NCBI RefSeq assembly: GCF_963678635.1
Contig: NC_087068.1
Coordinates: forward strand, 50,303,724 to 50,363,723
Source of the DNA: Symsagittifera roscoffensis
Lineage: Eukaryota > Xenacoelomorpha > Acoela > Convolutidae
Reading direction: 5' to 3'
Length of the DNA stretch: 60,000 bases
Positions within the stretch are counted from its first letter, which is position 1. The number at the start of each line of letters is the position of its first letter. Positions 11,569 to 22,200 of the stretch are shown piece after piece. Position numbers and translations under genes: made by a program. Below the pieces are notes generated by a model. The model was not told where the DNA came from, did not search any database, and saw nothing but the letters and a program-made list of their open reading frames with translations.

Positions 11569-13169
11569 ACAGAGTTTTTTAGAATAGTTCTTCTGCAATT
11601 CGAAGGATGTATGATGGAAGTTGGTGTTTGGCGAACATCTTATTTCTTCTGTTTCCTTTTTTGTTAAAGAAGTTCCAGGAAGCTGGAGTTAGAGACATAA
11701 GACGTTGTGTCTTCTAGTGACAACGACTAAGTCTTCGCAACAAACTCAAATCTGATTTCAGAATGGTTGGCTATGTCAGGTTTTTCTGTTCTTCGTGGAG
11801 AACTTCTTTTGTGTCTGATCTAGCTTGGGAATGGCGTGGAGATTGTGCGTGGAGGGGATGCCTGGTTACTCGGATCTGTACGTATACTTGAACATCGAGG
11901 TGGTCATTGGTCTAGTTCAATGAAGTCCTTTTCTGCGAGGTCAAGTCGTACTCTAAATCCTTTGAGTTGTGGTTGTGAGCGGCATATCGATTGTAGTTGG
12001 TCATTCTCTCTCGAGTGTAGTGGGGTCGTCTTGTCTTTTGATGTTCGTCCTTGGTGTTGTATTCTGATCTATATATTGCATCATGTGATTTTATATTTTA
12101 TAAAACTTTTATTAGTTTAATATTTTTTAATAATGATTTTAGTTAGTTGTTTTCACAAAAGCTTTTTGTTTTAGATCGGTTATTTTGAAGAGTTACTCAC
12201 ACTTGAGTAGCTCTTATTAAAAATAGAGGTGTGGTCACAAAGCGTGGATGTAGCACGGTGGGTTAGGCCGGCTATAGAGCATGCTCAGGACGTCCTTCCT
12301 GGTGGGTTAGGCCAGGAGTGGGAGTATGATTTCATGCGGTTTTTGTGAGGGGTCCTGTTATGTGACAACGTTTTATGTTGGGTTTGTTGTGGTCTTTCTT
12401 ATGTTTTGTTGGTTGTGTCCTTTTTTCAAAAAGCAAATTGTTTGTGGTATGGGTTTGTCTTTCGACTTTTTTGTGTTTTATTATTTCTTTCTTAGACTTT
12501 ATAATAGTCCTCAAAAGAATAAATTATCCAGTTTTAAACTGGGTTAATCCGGTTTGGGTACCGTTGGTTTCCTTTTCTTAGTCATGCTGTTATTCTATGA
12601 TTTGTGGTATTTAGTAAGCTGCGTTGGTTAGTTTTGTTTAGTATATGATTCCTTTCCAACCGGGTTAAAGGAAAGTTTGAAACATGTTATTATATGTTAG
12701 AGTTGTTGAGTGTGAAAACTTGAAACTGAAATTCATTATTTTAAACAATTCTTCGTGGGCGAGCTGTGCGAGTGTGGATAGAATTTCTGTGCGAATGAAT
12801 GAAAATATCAAAAGGTTAGTACTGCAATTGCATTTTATTAATTTACTGCATAGAATTTGGAAATTTACTGCTAGTTATGGAGGAGTTTTAAGATACAAAT
12901 TTTCATCATAATTAGATTTACTGCTTTGGGGGAAAATATTATAGATGAATTTACTGCATTTGTATTAAATTTATTAATTTATAAGTGTAAGAGATTAATA
13001 GAATTTTTGAAATCTGTTTGATGAAATTTGCGATTTTTATTTGTCTTTTGTGGTTTTTGTAGGTGATTGTCGGATGAAGGCTAAAAATCTAAAGAAAACA
13101 TGAATAAAGTATGGTGAGTTTTTAATATTTCAATTAGTTAGTTATATTCATTTAATTCATACTTACCTG
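11569..13169 (-). other. 3' non-coding region of the LTR element
   Basis: About 1.6 kb lies between the stop of the last ORF and the 3' LTR. I find no long minus-strand frame; the best is a 60-codon basic stretch at 12332-12514. Two plus-strand phrases containing GTGGGTTAGGCC recur at about 12258 and 12302. It may hold RNA structure or export elements. Confidence 0.5.
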
Positions 13170-14969
13170 TTAGTCATCGGGGGAAAAACCGTGGGGGAAG
13201 ATGTCGTGAATTAGTTCTGAAGTGGTTAGTAGTTTAGCTAGAATGCGGATGATATTTTTAGTCTGGAGCAGTGGCCAAAGCAATTGAAGTGCCTTAATAG
13301 TGGTTAGTTCTTCAGTGCCTACTGCAAACTCATAAGGTGTGTTTTGGATTAAGTTATATAATTTGTGGTTAAATTTAGTGTTGTGGATGAATTCTAAAAT
13401 TGGGATTTCTATAGGCTGTACAAACTCGTGCGGGATAAGGAAGGGTCGGGATTCTTCGGCGTTGAAGGTCTTGGTGATGGGGCAGAAAATGTACATTTGG
13501 GTTATGGGGTCATAATTACGAAGAATACCATGGAGGTTAGTGTCTTTAATACAATATGTGAAATTTAGGAAATACGGTGAAGTGTATTTTGAATTGATGA
13601 ATTGAAAACGATGGTGTGGTTGTCTAGAGGGTGTGTGGAGGTCAAAGTGATTTTGGATGAAACGATAGTAACTGTATGTATGTGTTTGTTTAGTGCGCAA
13701 CATAATATCATGTGAGCAGTGCAAATCTCTTTCGTGTGGTGCAAGGAAATGAAAGGTTAGTGAAAATATTTGGAAGCGTTCTTTAAAACTTTCGTATGCT
13801 TGTGTGTTTGTTAGTGCTTCTGAAATAATGTGATCAAACTTTCGGTCGAAGATGTTTAGTGTAAATACATATGGTGTCTTGATGAAAAATTTCTCGGTGA
13901 TTTGTGGATTAGCGAAGCGATCGTCGTCTAAGAATTGATCTTGGTTAGCTCTGATGATGTTGTGATCGTAGTATTCTAGTGTATATTCATTAGCTCTAGG
14001 TGCAGTGTGTATTTTTAGTGATTTTTTATATCCAACGTAAGTAAACTGTCTAGCGGTTAGTGGTGTAGTTAGTCGATATAGCATGTCTTTGTTTCGTTCT
14101 ATATCGATGGAAGTGTTGGATAAAGGTAAGAAAAGAGGGTTAGTGAAATGATAGTATGAGGTCCAAGAGAGAGTGGGCATTAAAACGTATTCATCTACAA
14201 AGTTGCGTGTTTCGTTAGCGTCGTGAGGGGTGTTTAAGGTGTATTGTGGAAACGAGGGTAAAGTGATAGCTAAAAATTCTTTAGTGTTAGTATGCTGGGG
14301 GTGGTTGATGTATTCACGGGCTGTTCCTGGTTTTGCTGGGAAAGGATGGTTGGGGAATTTTCTTTTAAAAGTGCGGTAAGCTCTATTAGTGTTTAGTGAG
14401 GATATAGTGGATGTGGATGATGGTGTTAATGATTCAGTATAATTTGAAGAGGGTGTAGGGGGATTGGATGAATTTGTAGTGGAGGAGATTTGGTTTATGG
14501 TCGGGGTGTTAAGGTGGTAGGGTTGTTGTTGGAGGGTAATAAAATTATCTAGCTCTGGGGAGATTCGGGGGATGTCTGGAGAATGAGATGATTGGTCAGA
14601 ATGGTATGAGGAATAGGTTGGGGTAACTTGGGAAGCATAAGAGGGTGTGGGAGTGATTGGGTCAGGGTTATTGGACAATATGGGTTGAAAAGGAGGTTGA
14701 GAAAAATTAGAAGGGTTATGAAAATTATTGGATGGGGATGGTTCTGAGTCGGCAAATTCATCGGGGGTTTCAATATTCGGGTTATTTAGCTGTGAGATGG
14801 AGTATAAAACTGAAACATGTGAGTTAGTGTCGGAATTCATGCCTGATGTTACATTGCTAGATGGAAAATCGGGTGGCGGAAAAGCAAAAAGTGGTATGAT
14901 TGGGATTGGAGAGGTAAGATTGGTTGGATGGGAATTTGATCGGTGTAGTGATCCAAGTTGGCGGCTCAT
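13170..14969 (-). CDS. Unknown 599-aa protein, last ORF of the LTR element
   Basis: I do not recognise this protein. The first 200 residues are rich in Pro, Ser, Thr and Asn and look disordered. From about residue 205 to the end the composition is balanced, with many aromatic residues and His, and looks folded. There is no signal peptide or obvious membrane segment, so it is not a classical second envelope. The start ATG overlaps the stop of the preceding frame as ATGA (14966-14969), and a TAG at 14976-14978 blocks any upstream extension. This fits coupled termination and reinitiation. It could be a structural or regulatory protein of the element. Confidence 0.75.
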   Translation of the reverse strand: MSRQLGSLHRSNSHPTNLTSPIPIIPLFAFPPPDFPSSNVTSGMNSDTNSHVSVLYSISQLNNPNIETPDEFADSEPSPSNNFHNPSNFSQPPFQPILSNNPDPITPTPSYASQVTPTYSSYHSDQSSHSPDIPRISPELDNFITLQQQPYHLNTPTINQISSTTNSSNPPTPSSNYTESLTPSSTSTISSLNTNRAYRTFKRKFPNHPFPAKPGTAREYINHPQHTNTKEFLAITLPSFPQYTLNTPHDANETRNFVDEYVLMPTLSWTSYYHFTNPLFLPLSNTSIDIERNKDMLYRLTTPLTARQFTYVGYKKSLKIHTAPRANEYTLEYYDHNIIRANQDQFLDDDRFANPQITEKFFIKTPYVFTLNIFDRKFDHIISEALTNTQAYESFKERFQIFSLTFHFLAPHERDLHCSHDIMLRTKQTHTYSYYRFIQNHFDLHTPSRQPHHRFQFINSKYTSPYFLNFTYCIKDTNLHGILRNYDPITQMYIFCPITKTFNAEESRPFLIPHEFVQPIEIPILEFIHNTKFNHKLYNLIQNTPYEFAVGTEELTTIKALQLLWPLLQTKNIIRILAKLLTTSELIHDIFPHGFSPDD

Positions 14970-15334
14970 CGTGGGCTAAAAAAATTATTATTTTGAGATT
15001 GAAAAGCGGTGGTATGGGGCTGTTCAATAATTTGTTCATAAGTATTATCATCTTGTGATTGATGTGTTATTATATGTTGGACGGGACTTTGCGATGTATT
15101 GAGTCGAAAATTTGGATTATGTGTGATGGCTAAATTTCGAAAATATCGTGGGACTAGGGATAGTGGATGGTTATTTGGTAGGGGTGGTAATTGTGGTGCC
15201 GTTGGCTGTGTGTCGACATTGTTATGTTCTTCGTCGTATGTATTTTGTCGTGTTGCTATTTTTGTGTTATATTCTTTTATTTGTGCTGTTATTCTTTCTA
15301 ATGTGATGTTGAATATCTGATTTTGAATAGATTC
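14966..15334 (-). CDS. Start-less 122-codon ORF between envelope and the 599-aa ORF
   Basis: This frame is open from just after a TAG at 15335-15337 to a TGA at 14966-14968, with no ATG. It overlaps the last 68 nt of the envelope frame (+1 relative to it) and ends in the ATGA that starts the 599-aa ORF. The translation is rich in Gln, Asn, Thr and Pro (for example QPTAPQLPPLPNNHPLS), like the disordered parts of its neighbours. It has no membrane segment. It may be read from a spliced RNA or a non-AUG start, or be the remnant of a longer frame. Confidence 0.5.
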   Translation of the reverse strand, partial: ESIQNQIFNITLERITAQIKEYNTKIATRQNTYDEEHNNVDTQPTAPQLPPLPNNHPLSLVPRYFRNLAITHNPNFRLNTSQSPVQHIITHQSQDDNTYEQIIEQPHTTAFQSQNNNFFSPR

Positions 15335-17144
15335 CTATTGATTGTAAGTCTATATTTGGGTTTCGAGCGATAGCGCGAATGCTTTCTGGTGAAAATTTTT
15401 TGAGTGATTGCATTAATGTGGGATATGGAGTGAGAAGATAATATTTATTTTCATCAGGGTTTAGTTGTACTACATTGTGGCTATTTTCTGATCCACATGG
15501 GACTGCGGTATCCCAGAAATAGGTTCTTCGTGAAAGTGTATCCACGAAATGTACTTTATTCTTATAAAAGATAGGGATTCTTTTATAACATCGTTTATCT
15601 TCAAAAACGTATAGTGGTGATACTTTTTTGGTACAAGTATAAAACCATAAGATGTTTCCTTCGTAGTCTAAAAAATTTGATCTATTTCCTGATAATAAGT
15701 ATCCTGCATAGGGTATTTTTAATACTGCTAGTGCAAGTGATTGTAATATTTGTGTTCGTTCTAATTCGCATAGTTGGTGTAGTGTTTCTAATTCGGAGAG
15801 TGACATTTCTTGAAAAATTCGGCTAATTGTATAATCTAGTTTCATATCTAAATGAATATCATAGTGGATATTACCGAAATATGTAGTATTCATTAGTGAT
15901 AATTCTTGTAAGCGTGTGCTTCTGGTGTCATAAGGTTTTAGATGTCCACCAGGTTGTCCGTTGCTTTTTTCAAAATTAACTGGTATATAGGATGTTCCTT
16001 CGTTTAGAGGATGACCTGTGGCATATGGGTCGATTTTTACTTTTCCAGTGGTCATGTCGAATCCTTTTTCGTATTCAACTAATATTTCAGAGTATTGTGT
16101 TCTGTGAAGTGGATTCCTGTATTTACATGCAAGTTCTGTTTCTTGATATATTTGAAAACGTGTCAATTTATTTTCTATATTGTCAATGTTTCTAAAATTA
16201 GAACTTAGTTTTCGTGATGGATGGACTTGTTCATAAGGAATTGATTGTATGAAATATTTTTCGTGAAATTTTATCATACGAGCGTGTATTTTTGCTACTT
16301 GAAATGTTGTACATGTATCTTCGGGGAACCAAACAATTGTTGCTTGTGTTCTTGTTGTAGGGTCGCAATATCCTTGATCATTTTTACAAGGTAGTCGGAT
16401 TCCTTGATAGATCATTGTATTATCAGATAAATCTCGTGTGAGTTGTATTTTTTCGAGTTGTATTTTCCAATCGAAAAACATTATTTCTTGGTATCCTTTA
16501 TTTTTTGTGTCTGCTTTGCAGTTTGATGGGTCATTTATACCAATGTGTGGTATCCAATGTTTATCATGTAGGTCATAGGTTAATCGTCCGTGTGCGCCGT
16601 TATACGGGTATTTTTCGTCTAGTTTTATATGTCCTTGGTGTCTTTCAAGTTGTGATTGATGTACAGAGTCTGAAAAAACTTGAAAATTAACTAATTTTCT
16701 TTGGGAGTTTTTATTTTGTGTGATGTTTAGTCTAAGTAATTCATTTTTACAATCGTCGGGATTGAGATGTAAAAGACGTTCTATATTACTTTGATAGAAT
16801 GATTCATGGTCAAGTCGGTTTTTGTTGCCGTTGGAGACTTGTGAACAATGTACTTTCTTTTCGGAAAATGTCGCTGTGAATTTATAACCTGTAACTGTTG
16901 TTGCTCGGGCTTTTGAATAGAGTGTTGCTATTACATCTGTGGTTTCTATAGCTTGTGGTTCTGTTTCGCATTGTGATACTTGATTTATTGCATATTTATG
17001 TAGTGTTTTTTGTTCATTTTCTTCACAATCGTAATGTGTTACTAATAAATCTTGTGGTCCTGTACGAGGGGAAGGGTTTATGTTTTGATTTGAGATTACT
17101 AGAAAAAGGAGTTGGAGAAAAATTAATAATTTTAGAATATACAT
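15267..17144 (-). CDS. env: Envelope-like glycoprotein, probably class III (chuvirus-like)
   Basis: 625 aa. Residues 1-19 form a clear signal peptide (MYILKLLIFLQLLFLVISNQ). The ectodomain has many cysteines and several N-glycosylation sites. A block near residues 517-570, with CYKRIP, FVD and TRRTYFW, followed near 603 by GIYS, resembles from memory the conserved C-terminal ectodomain of chuvirus glycoproteins; relatives of these occur as env genes of invertebrate LTR elements. Such proteins fuse viral and cell membranes. The odd feature is the end: the frame stops about 22 residues after GIYS, without the membrane anchor expected there. The ATG lies inside the end of the upstream start-less ORF (13-nt overlap). 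The family assignment is inference; its role as a secreted or envelope protein is firmer. Confidence 0.7.
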   Translation of the reverse strand: MYILKLLIFLQLLFLVISNQNINPSPRTGPQDLLVTHYDCEENEQKTLHKYAINQVSQCETEPQAIETTDVIATLYSKARATTVTGYKFTATFSEKKVHCSQVSNGNKNRLDHESFYQSNIERLLHLNPDDCKNELLRLNITQNKNSQRKLVNFQVFSDSVHQSQLERHQGHIKLDEKYPYNGAHGRLTYDLHDKHWIPHIGINDPSNCKADTKNKGYQEIMFFDWKIQLEKIQLTRDLSDNTMIYQGIRLPCKNDQGYCDPTTRTQATIVWFPEDTCTTFQVAKIHARMIKFHEKYFIQSIPYEQVHPSRKLSSNFRNIDNIENKLTRFQIYQETELACKYRNPLHRTQYSEILVEYEKGFDMTTGKVKIDPYATGHPLNEGTSYIPVNFEKSNGQPGGHLKPYDTRSTRLQELSLMNTTYFGNIHYDIHLDMKLDYTISRIFQEMSLSELETLHQLCELERTQILQSLALAVLKIPYAGYLLSGNRSNFLDYEGNILWFYTCTKKVSPLYVFEDKRCYKRIPIFYKNKVHFVDTLSRRTYFWDTAVPCGSENSHNVVQLNPDENKYYLLTPYPTLMQSLKKFSPESIRAIARNPNIDLQSIGIYSKSDIQHHIRKNNSTNKRI

Positions 17145-18265
17145 GTGTATGATAATCCTGAGTATGGGTTATAAAATGTAATGTAACCAATTGTGTTTTT
17201 GGTATATCTGTCGTATTTATTTATTACTTCAGTAGTTATAAACGGTGGTGGTAGTGATTGAGCTGTTATGTTAGGTGGATTTAATGGGTAGGGATGTTGG
17301 GTAATGTTATTTAACTTAACTGTGATTTCAAACTTTAATTGTAAACTGTTTTGTTGGAGTATTTGAATATTGTGATCACGGATATCGTTGTGAATATCTT
17401 GGCGATATTGTAATCTATTAAGTGCCCAGTTATGAAGGCGGTTACTTTCTTGATGTTGTCCAAATAATGGTGGAGGTGCTGTGAATGTATTCCAATCTAA
17501 TCTTAAAGGAATATTTATTGATGATTGTTCTCGATATCTGGCGTCGAGATTATTTGGAAAATTTAAGTTAAAGGGTGGTGGTGAAAACTGGCTTATTGAT
17601 GGTGTTGATGGTAGTGATAATGTTTCTGGTAGTGATGAGGATGTTGTTGTATCCGTAGAAATATCTATGGGGTCATTGACTAAATTTGGTTCACCTTGTG
17701 TAAATGAATGTGTAGTCCAATATGGAAATCGTGATGCCTGGTTTGGGGGGTTAAAGGGATTTTCACGTATTTGCTCAGATGTTGGTGTTGAACCTAAGTA
17801 ATCTGATGGTAGGCTTGAGGTGCTACGTTGTGAAAGAAGCGTAGGGGTTTCTGGTAATATACCAATGGGGTTTTCTGGAGTGTTTTGTGATGGGGATTGA
17901 GGTATATCAAAATGAACTCGGGGAGTTTGAAAATTTCTGTTTCGTCGAGGATGTATAATTTGTCTATTTATTTCGACTGTATTTTGGTTTTGACTAGAAT
18001 TTTTTATTCTACTTAGTTCTTGTGGTAGTGTTGGATATAGGTTATATGTTGGTTCGCTTAAAGGTGCTTGTCGTTGAACTGGTTCTAGTGGTTCTGATAA
18101 ACGAGCATGTCGTTCTTCAAAAGTGTATGGATTGTCTTGAAAAGAAATTCGTGTAGATGTTTGAGGATTTTGAGTAGTTGAAGGTGGTGTTTGGTTATCT
18201 TGGGATGATGTCGGTGAAGACTGATTCTGTGACTGTTGGGTAGCAATTTTTGATAGTTTTTTGAA
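17132..18265 (-). CDS. Start-less 377-codon Pro/Ser/Gln/Asn-rich ORF upstream of env
   Basis: One minus-strand frame is open without interruption from after a TAA at 18266-18268 to a TAA at 17132-17134. It contains no ATG, so an ATG-based ORF search misses it. The translation is protein-like: a disordered N-terminal part with repeated SEP motifs, then a segment near the C-terminus, around NRLQYRQDIHNDIRDHN, that could form a coiled coil, and a C-terminal end rich in Tyr and Ile. It overlaps the env ATG by 13 nt. The stop of the small ORF upstream at 18274 and the TAA at 18266 exclude a simple frameshift into it. A spliced leader exon is the likeliest route; an AG after CCCAAC near 18233 is one possible acceptor. 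Function unknown. Confidence 0.7.
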   Translation of the reverse strand, partial: FKKLSKIATQQSQNQSSPTSSQDNQTPPSTTQNPQTSTRISFQDNPYTFEERHARLSEPLEPVQRQAPLSEPTYNLYPTLPQELSRIKNSSQNQNTVEINRQIIHPRRNRNFQTPRVHFDIPQSPSQNTPENPIGILPETPTLLSQRSTSSLPSDYLGSTPTSEQIRENPFNPPNQASRFPYWTTHSFTQGEPNLVNDPIDISTDTTTSSSLPETLSLPSTPSISQFSPPPFNLNFPNNLDARYREQSSINIPLRLDWNTFTAPPPLFGQHQESNRLHNWALNRLQYRQDIHNDIRDHNIQILQQNSLQLKFEITVKLNNITQHPYPLNPPNITAQSLPPPFITTEVINKYDRYTKNTIGYITFYNPYSGLSYTCIF

Positions 18266-18273
18266 TTATTACT

Positions 18274-18462
18274 TTAGTGAGAAATTTTGTGTTTATTATA
18301 ATATTCTTCCAAAAAAAGAATTAGAAGGATTGTTGCTAGAGCAAATGTGAAGATTGCTTTCTTTATACATTTACATATTGTCAAAATGAGGGATGATAAG
18401 AATGCTATGAAAATTACAAACAATAAAAAAATATCAGTTCTACTGAAAATTGTTCGTATCAT
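18274..18462 (-). CDS. Small membrane protein (62 aa)
   Basis: Two hydrophobic segments, at about residues 10-30 and 37-52, separated by a KCIKK basic patch. The ATG overlaps the stop of the previous ORF as ATGA (18459-18462), suggesting translational coupling. It may be a viroporin-like or assembly protein; no family is recognised. Confidence 0.5.
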   Translation of the reverse strand: MIRTIFSRTDIFLLFVIFIAFLSSLILTICKCIKKAIFTFALATILLILFLEEYYNKHKISH

Positions 18463-18689
18463 CTAGACAAGTTGTTAAAATCGTACCTGTGGATATATTC
18501 AAGGGTTTTGGAAAGTTGGAGGAATAGTTCGAGTATAGTGTAGAAAATTAAAAAAATGTTACAAAAAATGATTAGGATTATTAGAAAATATTCAAGTATA
18601 TCAAAAAGAAATATTATAAAGGCTTCAAGTATTGAAAAAAAATGTTTAAAATTTATAAGTATTTGAGCAACTGTTTGAGAGAAGAGCAT
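18459..18689 (-). CDS. Small membrane protein (76 aa)
   Basis: Hydrophobic and rich in Ile, Leu and Phe between residues 15 and 62, enough for two membrane helices, with a polar tail. It is the first frame of the 3' accessory cassette, 600 bp after the Pol stop. The sequence is biased, so chance origin is possible; its ATGA link to the next hydrophobic ORF argues for a real pair. Confidence 0.45.
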   Translation of the reverse strand: MLFSQTVAQILINFKHFFSILEAFIIFLFDILEYFLIILIIFCNIFLIFYTILELFLQLSKTLEYIHRYDFNNLSR

Positions 18690-19289
18690 TTAAGAAATGA
18701 TCTCTTGGTCGAATATTTTTTGCTGTTTGAGGCGATTTTCTAGTGTGGTCGAATTATTTATTAGTTTTTTGACAAGTGGGTTGAGTTTTGTAAAAAATTG
18801 TTGGGGGCAATTTTCATGGTGACTGGGAGGTCGTCTTTTTCTTTATTTTTGTTTGTCAAATGATCCGGGGTATGGTGAGATTTTTATACTTTAGGCTAAT
18901 TTAAATCTTCATTTTGTTACTTTAGGCTAAGTTATCAAATTTGTTTTGGGGGTATTCGTGGTCTGAGTTGGGGAAATATTGTTGATCTTTGGGTTATTAG
19001 ATAAGGGAGGGGTACGGTATTATGGTGATATTTATTTTAGTTGTCAAGTTGGAGTGGTTTGCTTATTTTTGACCTGGAGGTCGTAAAGTTATAGTTAGAG
19101 ATGTGCCTGGAGTTCTAGATTATTCGTCTAATTGATCTTAGTTTGAGTTAGAGAAAGTGGCGGATTGGATGAATCCTATTGGTCTATTTTGAACTAGAAT
19201 TATTGCGTACTTGTGAGCATGTTATTTTGAAAAATTGAAATGAAAAATGTTACGGAGGTTTCAAGATTGTGAAGTATGAAATCTTAAAA
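18690..19289 (-). other. Intergenic gap between Pol and the accessory cassette
   Basis: I find no open frame here. The plus strand repeats ACTTTAGGCTAA at about 18888 and 18921. The gap could hold splice sites for the subgenomic RNA that the downstream genes would need. Confidence 0.4.
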
Positions 19290-22200
19290 TTACTTTTTAA
19301 ATTCTACTTTCTTTAATATTTTAGATTGGGGGATGAACATTTTGTAGTTTTTACGTGGTTGATTTCGGAGTCTTGTTGTTTTTCTATGTTCAGATTTGTC
19401 TATTTCTTCTTGGGGTATTATTTGTTCTGTCATTTTTCTATTTTTTCTTTGTTTTGGAGATTCTTTATGGTTTTGTGTATTGTTTTTGGTGGCGGTTGGT
19501 TTTGTGTTTTGATTTTCGGTGGGGTTATCATTTTGTTCTGTGTTTTTCAGATGTGGTTCATTTTGAATGATTTTTAATCCTGTGAAAGAATATAATTGGG
19601 TTAATTCGCGGAGTGCGTATTCTTTTGGGTAATAAGGTAATAGGTTGTTTCGATGTTGAACGATTTCTTTTTTGTTTGAGTCGGTAATTTTATATGTGAC
19701 ATCAGTGGGTTTTGCAATTATTTGGTATGGTCCTTTTCGAAGGGGTTGTAATTTTTTAGAAATTCCTTTTTGAGTATTAAAATTAGGTATTAAAACAAAT
19801 GTTCCAATTTTTAAATCGGAAGCTGGTGTAAAACGTGAATTGATTTGTTCATTTATGTTTTGTCTTTGTAATAACTTTTTCGTTATTTTTTGGTAAATTT
19901 CATTGTGTTTCTTATCTCTATTTAAAATCCATTCGGTGTGTGTACCGGAGGCTAGTTTAAGAATTTGTGGGTGATGAAAATGATCTTCATCGTGTGTATG
20001 TAAAGGTAGGTTATAACAAATTGAATCTTTATTTGGTTTACAATAACCTTGTGCGTTTTTATGGGAATTTGCTGTAAACATTATTGGTTTGCGTGGCTTT
20101 TGGTTAAAAACCATTTCGTATGGTGACATTCCTAGTGTTGTCGTAATTTGTGAATTATATGCTAAGGGAAATAATTTTACATCTGCTGACCATTCGGTAT
20201 ATTTTGTATCATTTCCGTTGATGATACATCTAAGATATTCTTGTAGTGAACGGTTCATACCTTCGACTAAGCCGTTTGTCCAAGGTGCATGAGACGTACG
20301 TGGTTTGTGTTTAATGTTGTATAAATGACATAGTGTTATTATTTCATTATTTATGAATTCTGTACCATTGTCTGTAACTAAAATTTCTGGTAGTCCGAAT
20401 TTTGCTATCCAGTGTTCATAGAGTGTTGTGTAAGCGTAATAAGCGTTACAATGTGGTACTGGGTTAAATGCTACATAATGTGTAAATGCGTCAACAATTA
20501 CCATAATGTAGGAGTTTCCTTCTGATGAGGGTGAAATTGGTCCTTTAGTATCAAATGAGATACGATGATTAAAGTATAAACTTTGTCCTTTAAAATCTTG
20601 TTTTTGTGCTATTTGTTTTTGATTTGGGTAAGGTTTATTTAGTTGACATATTATACAATCATTGCATAGTACTTTTATCCAGATTGGTGCATTTGGGAAG
20701 TAAAAATTTTGTATAAAATTTGAATATGTTTTTTCTGATCCAGAGTGTCCTTTAATATTTTGTGTATGTGAAATATTAAAAGCGATGAGAATCATACTTA
20801 AAGGAAGACAGGGGACTATGGATTCGTTTAAGTTGTATTCTAAAAGGCCTGTAGTTTCATTAATTGTTGTGTAATTAAATTTGCGAAAATATCGGAGGAG
20901 TGTCTTGTTGCCTAGTATGGTTGAATCTGCTTTGTTAGGTTTAGTTTTATATTTGTGCCATGATTTTAGTTGTCGAATTATTGGGTCAAGATTCTGGTAT
21001 TGTTTTAGTGTTGAAATTGTAATTGTTTCTGTTGGAGGGAGAAAAATGTTTTCAATTTCGAATTTAGATAAGGGTATTGTATCAAGTGGGTCGTGAAGGT
21101 CAAAAACTTGATTTATTGTGTATTTTGAATCATTTGTTTGTGGTCCTGATAAATTTATTTTATCAGTTAAATCTTCTTTTTCAATTAGTGGAAAATGGTC
21201 TTTCTTAGGCGGGTGTTGTTTTGTTCGTTTTTGTTGGGTGTTATTTTTTATCCATTGAGAATATGGGATTGGTTTGAAAGTTGATGTTCCAAGTAAATCA
21301 ACTTCATAATGATTATTTTGACAATCTAAATAAAGTGGGAAATGTTGTAAATTATTTATTTGTGATTGTTCAATATCAGTTTTAACTGCATATTTGCATT
21401 CTAATCGGGGTGATGTTTCGTTTTCTGCAAGGTAGAATTTTATGTTTTTGGGTATTTCAACTGTTGTTTTTCGTGTAAGTAATTCAGGTGGTGTATTTCG
21501 ACTTAAGGTGTCTGGTAATGCAAGATTTTTTCCTGCAGTCCAAACTATATGTAAGTTTGGAAATTTCATTAGAATTAGTTGAAATCTGTAAACTCGGTGG
21601 TTTGGGTTAGATTTTTGTGTAAAGAGAAAGATGATTGGTTTATGGTCTGTGAATAGAACTGTTGGATGTTTTGATCCAAGTATCAGAAATTCATATTCTG
21701 TCAGTGTATATATTATGGCTGTACATTCTCTCATTAGAGTTGAGAGTCGTAGCTCTGCTTGAGTGAATAATCGAGAATTTGCTGATATGAGGTTCATTTT
21801 ATTTGTACCATTATGTGATTGTAATAGTGCTGCACCGATGCCAAAATTCGAAGCATCGCACATTGCATAAAATGGTTGATCAGGGTCTGGAATTGTGTTT
21901 GAAATTTGTTCAGTTAAAAGTTTCTTTATTTCTTCGAATCGTGCTTGATGTTCTGTATTCCATTCAAAATTATTTTGTTGTCTAAGGATGTTGTAAAATG
22001 GTCGTAGATATAATTGCATTTTATAAACATATTTACTTAAAAAGTTTAACATTCCAAGAAATTCTTGGATTTTCTTTTTATTTGTTGGTGGTTGAAGTTT
22101 TTGAATAGCGTCAATGCGTGATTTCAATGGAGTGATTGTTTTTCTTTCTATATTATGTCCTAAGAATTTAACTCTTGTCAAAAAGAAGTGTGATTTATCG

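Noticed and set aside
11836-12547. Plus-strand frames in the 3' region of the LTR element
   Set aside because: Trp/Cys/Phe-rich translations without domains, opposite to the element's direction.
14979-14985. T7 run as a frameshift site joining the 122-codon and 599-aa ORFs
   Set aside because: A -1 slip there reads TAG at once, so it cannot fuse the two frames.
14728-15320. Plus-strand frames opposite the 599-aa and start-less ORFs
   Set aside because: They are shadows of minus-strand coding sequence in a cassette whose every recognisable gene is on the minus strand.
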